Part shown: piece by piece, positions 27,507 through 37,410 of the stretch
Layout: the number at the start of each line of letters is the position of its first letter
Numbering within the stretch: position 1 is the stretch's first letter
DNA from: Aquabacterium sp.
GTDB lineage: Bacteria; Pseudomonadota; Gammaproteobacteria; Burkholderiales; Burkholderiaceae_C
DNA: 42,486 nt
Direction: 5' to 3'
NCBI GenBank assembly: GCA_029865965.1
Contig: JARXAJ010000131.1
Coordinates: forward strand, 1-42,486
Made by a program: the position numbers and the translations under genes
The notes under the pieces: generated by a model
Databases searched by the model: none
The model's input: the letters and a program-made list of their open reading frames with translations, nothing else
What the model was told of the DNA's origin: nothing

Positions 27507-30500
27507 ATGCACAGCACACCGACCCCGGGCACCACGTCGTCTGGCTTCAACATCTCGCGCTGGGCGCTGGAGCACCCGGCCCTGACCCGCTACTTGATGG
27601 TGGTGATGATGGTGCTGGGCGTTGCCGCCTACTTCCAGCTGGGGCAGGACGAAGACCCGCCGTTCACCTTCCGGGTGATGGTGGTGCAGGCCTTCTGGCC
27701 CGGCGCCACGGCGCAACAGATGGCCGAGCAGGTGACCGACAAGATCGAGCGCGCGCTGCAGGAGGTGCCCAACAGCGACGTGATCCGCAGCTACACCAAG
27801 CCCGGTGAATCACTGACCCTGCTGGAACTGAAGGACAGCACCCCGCCCAAGGACGTGGCCGGCACCTGGTACCAGGTGCGCAAGAAGGTCGGCGACATGC
27901 GCAACACCCTGCCGGCCGGGGTGATCGGGCCGGTATACAACGACGACTTCGGCGATGTCTACGGCAGCATCTTCGCCTTGTCGGCCGACGGCTTCAGTGA
28001 CGAGGAACTGCGCGTGTTCGCCGAGCGGGTGCGCACCCAGCTGCTGCGCGTGCCCGACGTGGCCAAGGTGGAGCTGTTCGGCGCCCAGCCCGAGAAGATC
28101 TTTGTCGAGATCTCGCAGAAGCGGCTGGCCGCCCTGGGCCTGGACATGAACCAGGTCATCGGCCAACTGGCGGCGCAGAACGCGGTGGAAGGAGCCGGCC
28201 TGCTGGACGCTGGCACGCAGAACTTCCAGGTGCGGGTGCAGGGCGCGCTGCGCTCGGTGGACGACCTGCGGCAGTTCCCGATCCGCGCCGTCAACAGCGC
28301 CACCGGCCAGGCCAGCACACTGCGCCTGGGCGACATTGCCGACGTCCGCCGCGGCAACATCGACCCGGCCGCCGTGAAGGTGCGCCACCAGGGCAAGCCG
28401 GTGATCGCCCTCGGTGTGTCGATGGCCAAGGGCGGCGACATCGTCAGCCTGGGCCATGCGCTGCAGGCACGGGTGGCGCAACTGCGCGCCGACCTGCCCG
28501 CCGGCATCACGTTGGAGCAGGTGCAGGACCAGCCCGCCGCCGTCACCCGGTCGGTCAATGAGTTCGTCCGGGTGCTGATCGAAGCGGTGCTGGTGGTGCT
28601 GGCGGTCAGCTTTCTCAGCCTGGGGCTGCACACCAGGCCCGGGTTCATGAAGTTCAGCATCGACATCTGGCCCGGCATGGTGGTGGGCATCACCATCCCG
28701 CTGGTGCTGGCCATCACCTTCATCACCATGTTCTATTGGGGCGTGGGCCTGCACAAGATCAGCCTGGGCAGCCTGATCATCGCCCTGGGCCTGCTGGTGG
28801 ACGACGCCATCATTGCGGTGGAAATGATGGTGCGCAAGCTGGAAGAAGGCTGGGACAAGAAAGCCGCCGCCAGCTACGCCTATGAAGTGACCAGCATGCC
28901 CATGCTGACCGGCACGCTGATCACCGCAGCCGGCTTCCTGCCCATCGGCATGGCCAAATCAGTGACCGGTGAATACACCTTCGCCATCTTCGCCGTCACC
29001 TCGGCGGCGCTGGTCATCAGCTGGGTGGTGTCGGTGTACTTTGTGCCCTACCTGGGTGCCTGGCTGCTGCGCACCCGCAAGCAGGTGGACGGCCAGCCGC
29101 ATGAGCTGTTCGACACGCCGTTCTATGCCGGCTTCCGGCGCCTGGTGGATGGTTGTGTGCGCCACCGCTGGATCACCCTGGCGCTGACGGTGGCCCTGTT
29201 TGCCGGCGGCATCGTTGCGCTGGGCAAGGTGCAGCAGCAGTTCTTTCCCGATTCCAGCCGGCCCGAAATCCTGGTGGACCTGTGGCTGCCCGAGGGCAGC
29301 ACCCAGCGCGAGACCGAGGCGCTGGCCCGGCGCTTCGAAGCCCGCATGCTGAAAGAGCCTGACCTGCAGAGCGTGACCTTCTGGATCGGCGCGGGCGTGC
29401 CGCGCTTCTACCTGCCGCTCAACCAGATCTTTCCGCAGACCAATGCCAGCCAGGCCATCCTGCTGCCCAAGGACCTGGCCGCGCGCGAGCGCCTGCGTCA
29501 GAAGCTGCCGGCCTTGCTGGCCGAGGAGTTCTCGGACGCCCGCGCCCGGGTGAAGGTGCTGCCCAACGGCCCGCCGGTGGACTACCCGGTGATGTTCCGC
29601 GTGCTGGGTGACGACGTGGCAGTGGTGCGCCAGTACGGTGACCAGGTCAAGGCCATCCTGGCCGGCCACCCGGCCATGCGCGGCGTCAACGACAACTGGA
29701 ACGAGCAGATCAAGACCCTGCGCCTGGCAGTCGACCAGGACAAGGCGCGGGCGCTGGGTGTCACCAGCCAGTCGATCGCCCAGGGCTCGCGCGGGGGCCT
29801 GAGCGGCACCACCGTAGGCCAATACCGGGAAGGCGACAAGCTGATCGACATCGTGCTGCGCCAGCCACTGGAAGAGCGCCACGTGCTCACCGACATCGGC
29901 AATGCCTTCGTGCCCACGAGCAGCGGCCGCGCCATCCCGCTGACGCAGATCGCCAGGATCGACCTGGCCTGGGAGCCGGGCGTGCTGTGGCGTGAAGGCC
30001 GCCAGTACGCCATCACCGTGCAGGGTGATGTGATCGACGGCGTGCAGGGCCCCACCGTCACCCAGGCGGTGTGGCCGCAGCTGCAGGCGCTCAAAGCCAC
30101 CATGCCGCCAGACTACGACATCCGCATCGCCGGCGCGCAGGAACAAAGCAGCAAGGGCACCGGCAGCATCATCGCCGGCCTGCCGATCATGCTGTTCATC
30201 ATCTTCACCCTGCTGATGCTGCAATTGCACAGCTTCTCGCGGGCGATGCTGGTGTTCCTGACCGGGCCCTTGGGCATTGCCGGCGTGGCGGCGGCGCTGC
30301 TGCTGTTCAACCGGCCGTTCGGCTTCGTGGCGCTGCTGGGGGTGATTGCGCTGATGGGCATGATCATGCGCAACTCGGTGATCCTGATCGACCAGATCGA
30401 GCAGGACCGCGCCCGTGGCCTGCCGGCCTGGGACGCCATCGTCGAGGCCGCAGTGCGGCGCTTCCGCCCCATCGTGCTGACGGCGGCGGCGGCGGTGCTG

Positions 30501-30671
30501 GCGATGATCCCGCTGACCCGCAGCGTGTTCTGGGGCCCGATGGCGGTGGCCATCATGGGCGGGCTGATCGTGGCCACCGCGCTGACGCTGCTGGCGTTGC
30601 CGGCCATGTATGCGGCCTGGTTCCGCGTGCGCCGGCCCGGCCCCGCAGATCCAGTGGTGGTGGCGGGCTAG
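27507..30671 (+). CDS. RND-family efflux pump, inner-membrane permease
   Basis: A 1054-residue proton-driven transporter. It has the usual 12-helix plan with two large periplasmic loops. In helix 4 the proton-relay pair Asp432-Asp433 stands in GLLVDDAIIAVEMM, and GLIALMGMIMRNSVILIDQ-like sequence marks the second half. Start ATG 27507; the frame is open upstream only as antisense-like sequence inside the adaptor gene. It resembles the multidrug subgroup found with single lipoprotein adaptors; the substrate is unknown. Its TAG stop begins the TAGAAT hexamer ahead of tRNA-Leu. Confidence 0.93.
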   Translation: MHSTPTPGTTSSGFNISRWALEHPALTRYLMVVMMVLGVAAYFQLGQDEDPPFTFRVMVVQAFWPGATAQQMAEQVTDKIERALQEVPNSDVIRSYTKPGESLTLLELKDSTPPKDVAGTWYQVRKKVGDMRNTLPAGVIGPVYNDDFGDVYGSIFALSADGFSDEELRVFAERVRTQLLRVPDVAKVELFGAQPEKIFVEISQKRLAALGLDMNQVIGQLAAQNAVEGAGLLDAGTQNFQVRVQGALRSVDDLRQFPIRAVNSATGQASTLRLGDIADVRRGNIDPAAVKVRHQGKPVIALGVSMAKGGDIVSLGHALQARVAQLRADLPAGITLEQVQDQPAAVTRSVNEFVRVLIEAVLVVLAVSFLSLGLHTRPGFMKFSIDIWPGMVVGITIPLVLAITFITMFYWGVGLHKISLGSLIIALGLLVDDAIIAVEMMVRKLEEGWDKKAAASYAYEVTSMPMLTGTLITAAGFLPIGMAKSVTGEYTFAIFAVTSAALVISWVVSVYFVPYLGAWLLRTRKQVDGQPHELFDTPFYAGFRRLVDGCVRHRWITLALTVALFAGGIVALGKVQQQFFPDSSRPEILVDLWLPEGSTQRETEALARRFEARMLKEPDLQSVTFWIGAGVPRFYLPLNQIFPQTNASQAILLPKDLAARERLRQKLPALLAEEFSDARARVKVLPNGPPVDYPVMFRVLGDDVAVVRQYGDQVKAILAGHPAMRGVNDNWNEQIKTLRLAVDQDKARALGVTSQSIAQGSRGGLSGTTVGQYREGDKLIDIVLRQPLEERHVLTDIGNAFVPTSSGRAIPLTQIARIDLAWEPGVLWREGRQYAITVQGDVIDGVQGPTVTQAVWPQLQALKATMPPDYDIRIAGAQEQSSKGTGSIIAGLPIMLFIIFTLLMLQLHSFSRAMLVFLTGPLGIAGVAAALLLFNRPFGFVALLGVIALMGMIMRNSVILIDQIEQDRARGLPAWDAIVEAAVRRFRPIVLTAAAAVLAMIPLTRSVFWGPMAVAIMGGLIVATALTLLALPAMYAAWFRVRRPGPADPVVVAG

Positions 30672-30754
30672 AATCGCCGGTTTTCCGGCGTGTCCGGCAG
30701 CCCCGCATCAGGCCCTCACTGGCCGGAAACAGCTGCCGTCTTCAAAGAATTCCC

Positions 30755-30841
30755 GCGCGGGTGGCGAAATCGGTAGACGCACCAGGTTTAGGTCCTGACG
30801 CCTTCACGGGCGTGCCGGTTCGAGTCCGGCCCCGCGCACCA
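30755..30841 (+). tRNA. tRNA-Leu (TAG)
   Basis: An 87-base class II tRNA with acceptor GCGCGGG/CCCGCGC, a long variable arm (GACGCCTTCACGGGCGT), the T-loop GGTTCGAGTCC and encoded CCA. The anticodon loop TTTAGGT gives anticodon TAG, reading CTA/CTG-family codons. Confidence 0.95.
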
Positions 30842-30881
30842 GCCCCAACCTTTCCAGCGAGTCCCAGATCGGGAGCATCAA

Positions 30882-32189
30882 ATGGCCGTCACTGTCGAAA
30901 CCCTTGAAAAGCTCGAACGCCGCATCACCCTGCTGATCCCGGCCAATGACCTCAACACCGAGATCGAGACCCGGCTGAAGAAGCTGTCGCGCACCGTCAA
31001 GGCCGATGGCTTCCGCCCCGGCAAGGTGCCGATGTCGGTGGTGGCCCAGCGCTACGGCTACTCGGTCCAGAGCGAGGTCATGAACGACAAGATCGGCCAG
31101 GCCTTCGCCAGCGCCGCCAACGAAGCGCAGTTGCGCGTGGCCGGCGTGCCCCGCGTGTCGCCCAAGGACGGCGCGCCCGAGGGCCAGCTGGCCTTCGAAG
31201 CCACCTTCGAGGTGTACCCGGAAGTGACCCTGGGTGAGCTGTCGGCGGTGGAGGTGGACCGTTTCAGCAGCGAGGTGACCGAAGCCGCCATCGACCGCAC
31301 CGTCGACATCCTGCGCAAGCAGCGCCGCACCTTCGCCCAGCGCCCGGCTGCCGAAGGCGCTGCCGAGACCGACCGCGTCACCATCGACTTCGAAGGCAAG
31401 ATCGACGGCGAGACCTTCTCGGGTGGCAAGGCCGATGCCTTCCAGTTCATCATCGGCGAAGGCCAGATGCTCGAGCAGTTCGACAAGGCTGTGCGCGGCA
31501 TGAAGGTCGGCGACAACAAGACCTTCCCGCTGCAGTTCCCCGAGGACTACCACGGCAAGGACGTGGCCGGCAAGGAAGCCGACTTCCTGGTGACGATGAA
31601 GAAGGTCGAAGCCCAGAACCTGCCTGAGCTGACCGAGCCTTTCATCCAGAGCCTGGGCATTGCCGACGGCACGGTGGACGGCCTGCGCGCCGACGTGAAG
31701 AAGAACCTGGAACGCGAGGTCAAGTTCCGCGTGCTGGGCAAGAACAAGGCTGCAGCCATGGACGCGCTGATCCAGGTGGCGACGCTCGACATCCCCAAGG
31801 CCCTGGTCGACAACGAGCTGGAGCGCCTGGTCGCCAACGCCCGTGAAGACCTGAAGCAGCGTGGCATCAAGGACGCCGACAAGGCGCCCATCCCCAGCGA
31901 GCTGTTCCAGCCCCAGGCCGAGCGCCGCGTGCGCCTGGGCCTGGTGGTGGCCGAGCTGGTGCGCGCCAACAACCTGCAGGCCAAGCCCGAGCAGCTGCAG
32001 GCCCACATCGAAGAGATGAGCCAGAGCTACGAGAAGCCGGCCGACGTGATGCGCTGGTATCTGTCGGACCGCCAGCGCATGGCCGAGGTGGAAGCAGTGG
32101 TGATCGAGAACAACGTCACCGCCCACGTGTTGAGCCTGGTCAAGATCAATGACAAGGCCCTGCCGTTCGACGAGCTGATGACGGCCTGA
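30882..32189 (+). CDS. tig: Trigger factor
   Basis: A 435-residue ribosome-bound chaperone and peptidyl-prolyl isomerase that meets nascent chains at the exit tunnel. The N-terminal ribosome-binding domain has GFRPGKVP in the docking loop (E. coli GFRKGKVP), the FKBP-like domain has TIDFEGKIDGETFSGGKADAF and FPEDYHGKDVAGKEADF, and the C-terminal helical arms follow. Length is normal. GGGAG lies upstream of ATG 30882. It heads the tig-clpP-clpX-lon block and is followed by its own terminator. Confidence 0.97.
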   Translation: MAVTVETLEKLERRITLLIPANDLNTEIETRLKKLSRTVKADGFRPGKVPMSVVAQRYGYSVQSEVMNDKIGQAFASAANEAQLRVAGVPRVSPKDGAPEGQLAFEATFEVYPEVTLGELSAVEVDRFSSEVTEAAIDRTVDILRKQRRTFAQRPAAEGAAETDRVTIDFEGKIDGETFSGGKADAFQFIIGEGQMLEQFDKAVRGMKVGDNKTFPLQFPEDYHGKDVAGKEADFLVTMKKVEAQNLPELTEPFIQSLGIADGTVDGLRADVKKNLEREVKFRVLGKNKAAAMDALIQVATLDIPKALVDNELERLVANAREDLKQRGIKDADKAPIPSELFQPQAERRVRLGLVVAELVRANNLQAKPEQLQAHIEEMSQSYEKPADVMRWYLSDRQRMAEVEAVVIENNVTAHVLSLVKINDKALPFDELMTA

Positions 32190-32211
32190 GCTGCGCGACT
32201 GCCGTCTGCGG

Positions 32212-32246
32212 GGGGTGCGCGACTGACCGGTCGGCACCCCTTTTTT
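32212..32246 (+). terminator. Terminator after tig
   Basis: GGGGTGC at 32212-32218 pairs with GCACCCC at 32234-32240, with a further CGAC/GTCG pairing inside the loop, followed by TTTTTT. A strong intrinsic terminator, so clpP needs its own promoter; CATAAT at 32276-32281 with CTGCAA 17 bases upstream is the candidate. Confidence 0.88.
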
Positions 32247-32310
32247 CGTCGCCTGCAAGCCCCTGGGCCGGGGGCCATAATCGGCAAAGATAATTCTTTC
32301 AAGGAAAACC

Positions 32311-32919
32311 ATGAGTGCATTGGAGACGCAAGCCCTGGGCATGGTGCCCATCGTCATCGAGCAATCGGGACGGGGCGAACGCGCCTATGACATCTATAGC
32401 CGCCTGCTGCGCGAGCGCATCATCTTCCTGGTCGGCCCGGTCAACGACGCCACGGCCAACCTGGTGGTGGCGCAGATGCTGTTCCTGGAGAGCGAGAACC
32501 CCGACAAGGACATCTTCTTCTACATCAACAGCCCCGGCGGCAGCGTCAGCGCCGGCCTGTCGATCTACGACACGATGAACTTCATCAAGCCCGATGTCAG
32601 CACGCTGTGCATGGGCATGGCCGCCAGCATGGGCAGCTTCTTGTTGATGGCCGGCGCCAAGGGCAAGCGCATCTCGCTGCCCAACGCCAAGATCATGATC
32701 CACCAGCCGTCGGGCGGCGCCCAGGGCCAGGCCACCGACATCGAGATCACCGCGCGCGAGATCTTGAAGACCCGCGAGCAGCTCAACCGCATCTACGCCG
32801 ACCGCACCGGCCAGAGCTTCGAGAAGATCGCCGCCGACATGGAGCGCGACTACTACATGTCGCCCGAAGAGGCCAAGACCTACGGCCTGATCGACCAGGT
32901 GATTGCCAAGCGCGGCTGA
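32311..32919 (+). CDS. clpP: ATP-dependent Clp protease, proteolytic subunit
   Basis: A 202-residue serine peptidase forming the tetradecameric barrel that degrades substrates fed by ClpX or ClpA. The catalytic triad is complete: Ser106 in GMAASMGSF, His131 in MIHQPSGG and Asp180 in ERDYYMSP, with the spacing of E. coli ClpP. AAGGAA precedes ATG 32311. clpX follows after 90 bases that contain a weak hairpin (GCCTGCGG 32926-32933 with CCGCAGGC 32948-32955). Confidence 0.97.
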   Translation: MSALETQALGMVPIVIEQSGRGERAYDIYSRLLRERIIFLVGPVNDATANLVVAQMLFLESENPDKDIFFYINSPGGSVSAGLSIYDTMNFIKPDVSTLCMGMAASMGSFLLMAGAKGKRISLPNAKIMIHQPSGGAQGQATDIEITAREILKTREQLNRIYADRTGQSFEKIAADMERDYYMSPEEAKTYGLIDQVIAKRG

Positions 32920-33009
32920 TCACCCGCCTGCGGTGTCGGAAAAGTCGCCGCAGGCTTTGCTCTATCATCGATTCCCACGTTCACCGCCTGCGCAAAGACA
33001 CCCCCACAC

Positions 33010-34278
33010 ATGGCCGACAAGAAGGGCGCCTCTGGCGAAAAAGTGCTGTACTGCAGCTTCTGCGGCAAAAGCCAGCACGAGGTCAAGAAGCTCATTGCCG
33101 GCCCGTCGGTGTTCATCTGCGACGAGTGCATCGAGCTGTGCAACGACATCATCCGTGATGAGGCACCGGCCGAGGCTGCCGGCGCCAAGGCCGCCAAGTC
33201 GGACCTGCCCGCGCCGCTGGAGATCAAGACCACGCTCGACCAATACGTGATCGGCCAGGATTCGGCCAAACGCACCCTGTCGGTGGCGGTCTACAACCAC
33301 TACAAGCGGTTGAAGTTCATCGCGGCCAATGCCAAGGAAGAGGTCGAGCTCACCAAGAGCAACATCCTGCTGATCGGCCCCACCGGCAGCGGCAAGACCC
33401 TGCTGGCGCAAACCCTGGCCAAGCTGCTGAACGTGCCCTTCGTCATTGCCGACGCCACCACCCTGACCGAAGCCGGTTACGTGGGCGAGGATGTCGAGAA
33501 CATCATCCAGAAGCTGCTGCAGAACTGCAACTACGACGTGGAACGCGCCCAGCGCGGCATCGTCTACATCGACGAGATCGACAAGATCAGCCGCAAGGCC
33601 GACAACCCCAGCATCACCCGCGATGTGTCGGGCGAGGGCGTGCAGCAGGCCCTGCTGAAGCTGGTGGAAGGCACGATGGCCAGCGTGCCTCCGCAGGGCG
33701 GGCGCAAGCACCCCAACCAGGATTTCCTGCAGATCGACACGACCAACATCCTGTTCATCTGCGGCGGCGCGTTCGACGGGCTCGAAAAAGTCATCCAGAA
33801 CCGCACCGAGAAGTCGGGCATCGGCTTCGGCGCCAGCGTGCACAGCAAGACCGAGAAGCGTGCGGCCGACCTGTTCCGCGAGGCCGAGCCCGAAGACCTG
33901 ATCAAGTTCGGCCTGATCCCTGAACTGGTGGGCCGCCTCCCCGTGGTGGCCACCCTGGGCGAGCTGACCGAGTCGGCCATGATCCAGATCCTCACCGAGC
34001 CGCGCAACGCCCTGGTCAAGCAGTACCAGAAGCTCTTCGGCATGGACGGGGTGGAGCTTGAAGTGCGCCCCTCGGCCCTGGCCGCCATCGCCCGCAAGGC
34101 GCTCAAGCGCAAGACCGGTGCGCGCGGTCTGCGCTCGATCATGGAGAACGCCCTGATCGACACCATGTTCGACCTGCCCACGATGGATGGCGTGGCGAAG
34201 GTGGTGATTGACGAACACATCGTTGAAGAGGGCGCCAAGCCCCTGCTCGTCTACCGCGAAAAGAAGGCCAGCGCCTGA
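33010..34278 (+). CDS. clpX: ATP-dependent Clp protease, ATP-binding subunit
   Basis: A 422-residue AAA+ unfoldase that recognises tagged proteins and threads them into ClpP. The N-terminal zinc-binding domain uses Cys15, Cys18, Cys37 and Cys40. Walker A is GPTGSGKT at 123-130, Walker B lies in IVYIDEIDK, and the ClpP-docking loop I271-G272-F273 is intact. [11 protein letters not shown] is in the C-terminal sensor-2 region. All features needed for a functional ClpXP are present. Confidence 0.97.
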   Translation: MADKKGASGEKVLYCSFCGKSQHEVKKLIAGPSVFICDECIELCNDIIRDEAPAEAAGAKAAKSDLPAPLEIKTTLDQYVIGQDSAKRTLSVAVYNHYKRLKFIAANAKEEVELTKSNILLIGPTGSGKTLLAQTLAKLLNVPFVIADATTLTEAGYVGEDVENIIQKLLQNCNYDVERAQRGIVYIDEIDKISRKADNPSITRDVSGEGVQQALLKLVEGTMASVPPQGGRKHPNQDFLQIDTTNILFICGGAFDGLEKVIQNRTEKSGIGFGASVHSKTEKRAADLFREAEPEDLIKFGLIPELVGRLPVVATLGELTESAMIQILTEPRNALVKQYQKLFGMDGVELEVRPSALAAIARKALKRKTGARGLRSIMENALIDTMFDLPTMDGVAKVVIDEHIVEEGAKPLLVYREKKASA

Positions 34279-34340
34279 ACGCTGCTGTTGCCCCTGTGAT
34301 CCAGGCCAACGCGGTTGTCGGCCCGACAGCCGCACCCAAC

Positions 34341-34368
34341 CTTGCATTCGCCCGCTCAAGCCCCATGT
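34341..34368 (+). promoter_or_regulatory. Sigma-32-like heat-shock promoter for lon
   Basis: CTTGCA (34341-34346), a 14-base spacer and CCCCATGT (34361-34368) fit the sigma-32 pattern CTTGAA-N13/14-CCCCATNT, with a complete -10 half. It lies about 27 bases before the lon start, giving a short leader with the ribosome-binding site AGAGAGG. Confidence 0.65.
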
Positions 34369-34394
34369 CGGTTTGAGAAAGAGAGGTTTCCCTC

Positions 34395-36824
34395 ATGTCT
34401 GGACATCCCATTCTTCCGCCCGACCCCATCACCCTGCCGCTGCTGCCGCTGCGCGATGTGGTTGTGTTTCCGCACATGGTCATCCCGCTATTCGTGGGCC
34501 GGCCCAAGTCCATCAAGGCGCTGGAGGCCGCGATGGAAGCCGGCCGCCAGATCATGCTGGTGGCCCAGAAGGCCGCCGGCAAGGACGAGCCCAAGCCCGA
34601 GGACATGTTCGAGATCGGCTGCGTCTCCAGCATCCTGCAGATGCTCAAGCTGCCCGACGGAACGGTGAAGGTGCTGGTCGAAGGCGTGCAGCGCGCTGAA
34701 ACCAAGGCCATCCACGACATGGCCGAGCACTTCACGGCCGACGTGGTGCCGGTGCAGCCCGCCGGCGAGCCGTCGCCGGAAGTGGAAGCCCTGCGCCGTG
34801 CAGTGACGCAGCAGTTCGACCAGTACGTCAAGCTCAACAAGAAGATCCCGCCCGAGATCCTGACGTCCATCGCCGGCATCGACGACCCGGGCCGCCTGGC
34901 CGACACCATCGCCGCGCACTTGCCGCTGAAGCTGGAAGCCAAGCAGAGCGTGCTCGACCTGTTCGTGGTGGCCAAGCGGCTGGAGAAGCTGCTGGAACTG
35001 TTGGAGCATGAGGTCGACATCCTGCAGGTGGAAAAGCGCATCCGTGGTCGCGTCAAGCGCCAGATGGAAAAGAGCCAGCGCGAGTACTACCTGAACGAGC
35101 AGGTCAAGGCCATCCAGAAGGAACTGGGCGATGGCGAGGAAGGCGCCGACCTCGAAGAGCTCGAGAAGAAGATCGAAGCCGCCAAGATGAGCAAGGAGGC
35201 GCGCAAGAAGGCAGACAGCGAGCTGAAGAAGCTCAAGCTGATGTCGCCGATGAGCGCCGAGGCCACGGTGGTGCGCAACTTCATCGACACGCTGATCGGT
35301 CTGCCCTGGGCCAAGAAGAGCAAGGTGAAGCACGATCTTCCGCTGGCCGAAGAGGTGCTGAACGAAGACCACTACGGCCTCGACAAGGTCAAGGAACGCA
35401 TCCTTGAGTATCTTGCGGTGCAGCAGCGCGTGGACAAGGTCAAGGCGCCGATCCTGTGCCTGGTCGGCCCTCCGGGCGTGGGCAAAACCTCGCTCGGCCA
35501 GAGCGTGGCGCGCGCCACCGGCCGCAAGTTCGTGCGCATGGCCCTGGGCGGTGTGCGTGACGAAGCCGAGATCCGCGGCCACCGCCGCACCTACATCGGC
35601 AGCATGCCGGGCAAGGTGCTGCAGAGCCTGACCAAGGTGGGCGTGCGCAACCCGCTGTTCCTGCTCGACGAGATCGACAAGTTGGGCATGGACTTCCGCG
35701 GTGATCCGTCATCGGCGTTGCTGGAGGTGCTTGATCCCGAGCAGAACCACACCTTCAGCGACCACTATGTCGAGGTCGACTTCGACTTGTCGGACGTGAT
35801 GTTCATCGCCACGTCCAACAGCATGAACATCCCGCCGGCCTTGCTGGATCGGATGGAAGTGATCCGGCTGTCGGGCTACACCGAAGACGAGAAGGTCAGC
35901 ATCGCGCAGCGTTACTTGCTGCCCAAGCAGGCCAAGAACAACGGCGTCAAGGACGCGGAGATGGAAGTCACCGAGTCGGCCATCCGCGGGATCATCCGTT
36001 ACTACACCCGTGAAGCCGGCGTGCGCTCGCTGGAGCGCGAGATCTCCAAGATCTGCCGCAAGACGGTCAAGAGCATCCAGCTCAAGAAGGCCACCGGCAA
36101 GGTCATCGTGACCGACGAGAACCTGAACGACTACCTGGGTGTGCGCAAGTTCGACTACGGCCGCGCCGAGAAGAAGAACCAGGTCGGACAGGTGGTCGGG
36201 CTGGCCTGGACGGAAGTGGGCGGCGACCTGCTCACGATCGAGGCGGCGGTGATGCCCGGCAAGGGCAACATCATCCGCACCGGGTCGCTGGGCGACGTGA
36301 TGAAGGAATCGGTGGAAGCCGCACGCTCGGTCATCCGCAGCCGTTCACGCCGCCTGGGCGTGAAGGACGAGATGTTCGAGAAGCGCGACATCCACATCCA
36401 CGTGCCCGATGGCGCGACGCCCAAGGACGGCCCCAGCGCCGGCGCGGCCATGGCCACGGCCTTTGTTTCGGCGCTGACCAATATCCCGGTGCGGGCCGAT
36501 GTGGCGATGACCGGCGAGATCACCTTGCGCGGCGAGATCACCGCGATCGGCGGCCTGAAGGAAAAGCTGCTGGCGGCCCACCGCGGCGGCATCAAGACCG
36601 TGCTGATCCCGGAAGAGAACGTCAAGGATCTGCAGGACATTCCCGAGAACGTGAAGAACCATCTCGAGATCGTGCCGGTGCGCTGGATCGAGCGGGTGCT
36701 GGAAATCGCCCTGGAGACCATGCCGCCCCCGCTGCCGGAAGATGAGCCGGTACCCGCCAAGGTGGATGCGCCCAAGCCTGACGTCGCGGCCGCTGCCGGG
36801 CCGGCTGATGCGCTGCCGCACTGA
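34395..36824 (+). CDS. lon: Lon protease
   Basis: An 809-residue ATP-dependent serine protease that degrades misfolded and regulatory proteins. It has an N-terminal substrate-recognition domain ([19 protein letters not shown]), a coiled-coil region (about 190-270), an AAA+ domain with Walker A GPPGVGKT at 358-365, and a protease domain with the Ser-Lys dyad Ser681 ([10 protein letters not shown]) and Lys724 ([13 protein letters not shown]). The C-terminal tail is Ala/Pro-rich and longer than in E. coli (784). A sigma-32-like promoter precedes it, in line with heat-shock control. Confidence 0.97.
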   Translation: MSGHPILPPDPITLPLLPLRDVVVFPHMVIPLFVGRPKSIKALEAAMEAGRQIMLVAQKAAGKDEPKPEDMFEIGCVSSILQMLKLPDGTVKVLVEGVQRAETKAIHDMAEHFTADVVPVQPAGEPSPEVEALRRAVTQQFDQYVKLNKKIPPEILTSIAGIDDPGRLADTIAAHLPLKLEAKQSVLDLFVVAKRLEKLLELLEHEVDILQVEKRIRGRVKRQMEKSQREYYLNEQVKAIQKELGDGEEGADLEELEKKIEAAKMSKEARKKADSELKKLKLMSPMSAEATVVRNFIDTLIGLPWAKKSKVKHDLPLAEEVLNEDHYGLDKVKERILEYLAVQQRVDKVKAPILCLVGPPGVGKTSLGQSVARATGRKFVRMALGGVRDEAEIRGHRRTYIGSMPGKVLQSLTKVGVRNPLFLLDEIDKLGMDFRGDPSSALLEVLDPEQNHTFSDHYVEVDFDLSDVMFIATSNSMNIPPALLDRMEVIRLSGYTEDEKVSIAQRYLLPKQAKNNGVKDAEMEVTESAIRGIIRYYTREAGVRSLEREISKICRKTVKSIQLKKATGKVIVTDENLNDYLGVRKFDYGRAEKKNQVGQVVGLAWTEVGGDLLTIEAAVMPGKGNIIRTGSLGDVMKESVEAARSVIRSRSRRLGVKDEMFEKRDIHIHVPDGATPKDGPSAGAAMATAFVSALTNIPVRADVAMTGEITLRGEITAIGGLKEKLLAAHRGGIKTVLIPEENVKDLQDIPENVKNHLEIVPVRWIERVLEIALETMPPPLPEDEPVPAKVDAPKPDVAAAAGPADALPH

Positions 36825-36841
36825 TTTTTCAGCCGGGGGGC

Positions 36842-36871
36842 TTGCCAAATCACATCAAACGCCCCTAGAAT
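36842..36871 (+). promoter_or_regulatory. Predicted promoter for tRNA-Gly
   Basis: TTGCCA (36842-36847), an 18-base spacer and TAGAAT (36866-36871) match the sigma-70 consensus well. It begins 17 bases after the lon stop and would give about 60 bases of 5' leader before tRNA-Gly. Confidence 0.6.
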
Positions 36872-36935
36872 GCTAGCTTCGCTGAATGCAAAACGTGACG
36901 CGAAGAAGTCAAATACTTGAGTGATTGGGTATTTT

Positions 36936-37011
36936 GCGGGAGTAGCTCAGTTGGTAGAGCGCAACCTTGCCAAGGTTGAGGTCGCGAGTTCGAGCCTCGT
37001 CTCCCGCTCCA
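36936..37011 (+). tRNA. tRNA-Gly (GCC)
   Basis: A 76-base tRNA with acceptor GCGGGAG/CTCCCGC, D-arm GCTCAGTTGGTAGAGC, anticodon arm AACCTTGCCAAGGTT (anticodon GCC), T-arm CGAGTTCGAGCCTCG and encoded CCA. Confidence 0.96.
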
Positions 37012-37050
37012 TATTTGATACGGTAGGCCATGCCTACCGAAGAAGTGCCG

Positions 37051-37077
37051 AAACGGGAAGCTAAGGCTTCCCGTTTT
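37051..37077 (+). terminator. Terminator between tRNA-Gly and tRNA-Cys
   Basis: An 11-bp stem (37051-37061 with 37066-37076) with loop TAAG and a terminal TTTT. A second perfect hairpin (37021-37028 with 37032-37039, loop CAT) lies just before it. It should separate transcription of the two tRNAs. Confidence 0.8.
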
Positions 37078-37115
37078 CGTCAGTGAGCTGCGTCAATGAG
37101 AATGGTTTGCCGCGC

Positions 37116-37189
37116 GGCGCGATAGCAAAGCGGTTATGCAACGGATTGCAAATCCGTCTAGCCCGGTTCGACTCCGGGTCGCGCCTCCA
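37116..37189 (+). tRNA. tRNA-Cys (GCA)
   Basis: A 74-base tRNA with acceptor GGCGCGA/TCGCGCC, anticodon arm CGGATTGCAAATCCG (anticodon GCA), T-arm CCGGTTCGACTCCGG and encoded CCA. Confidence 0.95.
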
Positions 37190-37209
37190 ACGATTGCCCG
37201 TCTCCCTCT

Positions 37210-37232
37210 ACGCCCCGTCCCCGGGGCGTTTT
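37210..37232 (+). terminator. Terminator after tRNA-Cys
   Basis: A perfect 8-bp stem ACGCCCCG/CGGGGCGT (37210-37217 with 37222-37229) with loop TCCC, followed by TTTT then GC. Confidence 0.75.
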
Positions 37233-37410
37233 GCTTGGTAGCGCCGCTTCGCTCGGCGCCGTGGCCGAACAGCGCCTGCAATGCTGGCTGATCTCCACGC
37301 ATTCGGCAGCGCGTTGGCCGTTTGTCTGCGATTCCGGCTGCGCGGGCTTGCACTGCGCCGGCCTGCACCCCACCTATCATCGTCAGACCAACCACCCGGA
37401 GCCCAAGACG

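Noticed and set aside
30804-32357. 517-residue ORF antisense to tig
   Set aside because: A shadow of the trigger factor gene; composition is His/Leu/Gly-rich and it would run through a tRNA gene and a terminator.
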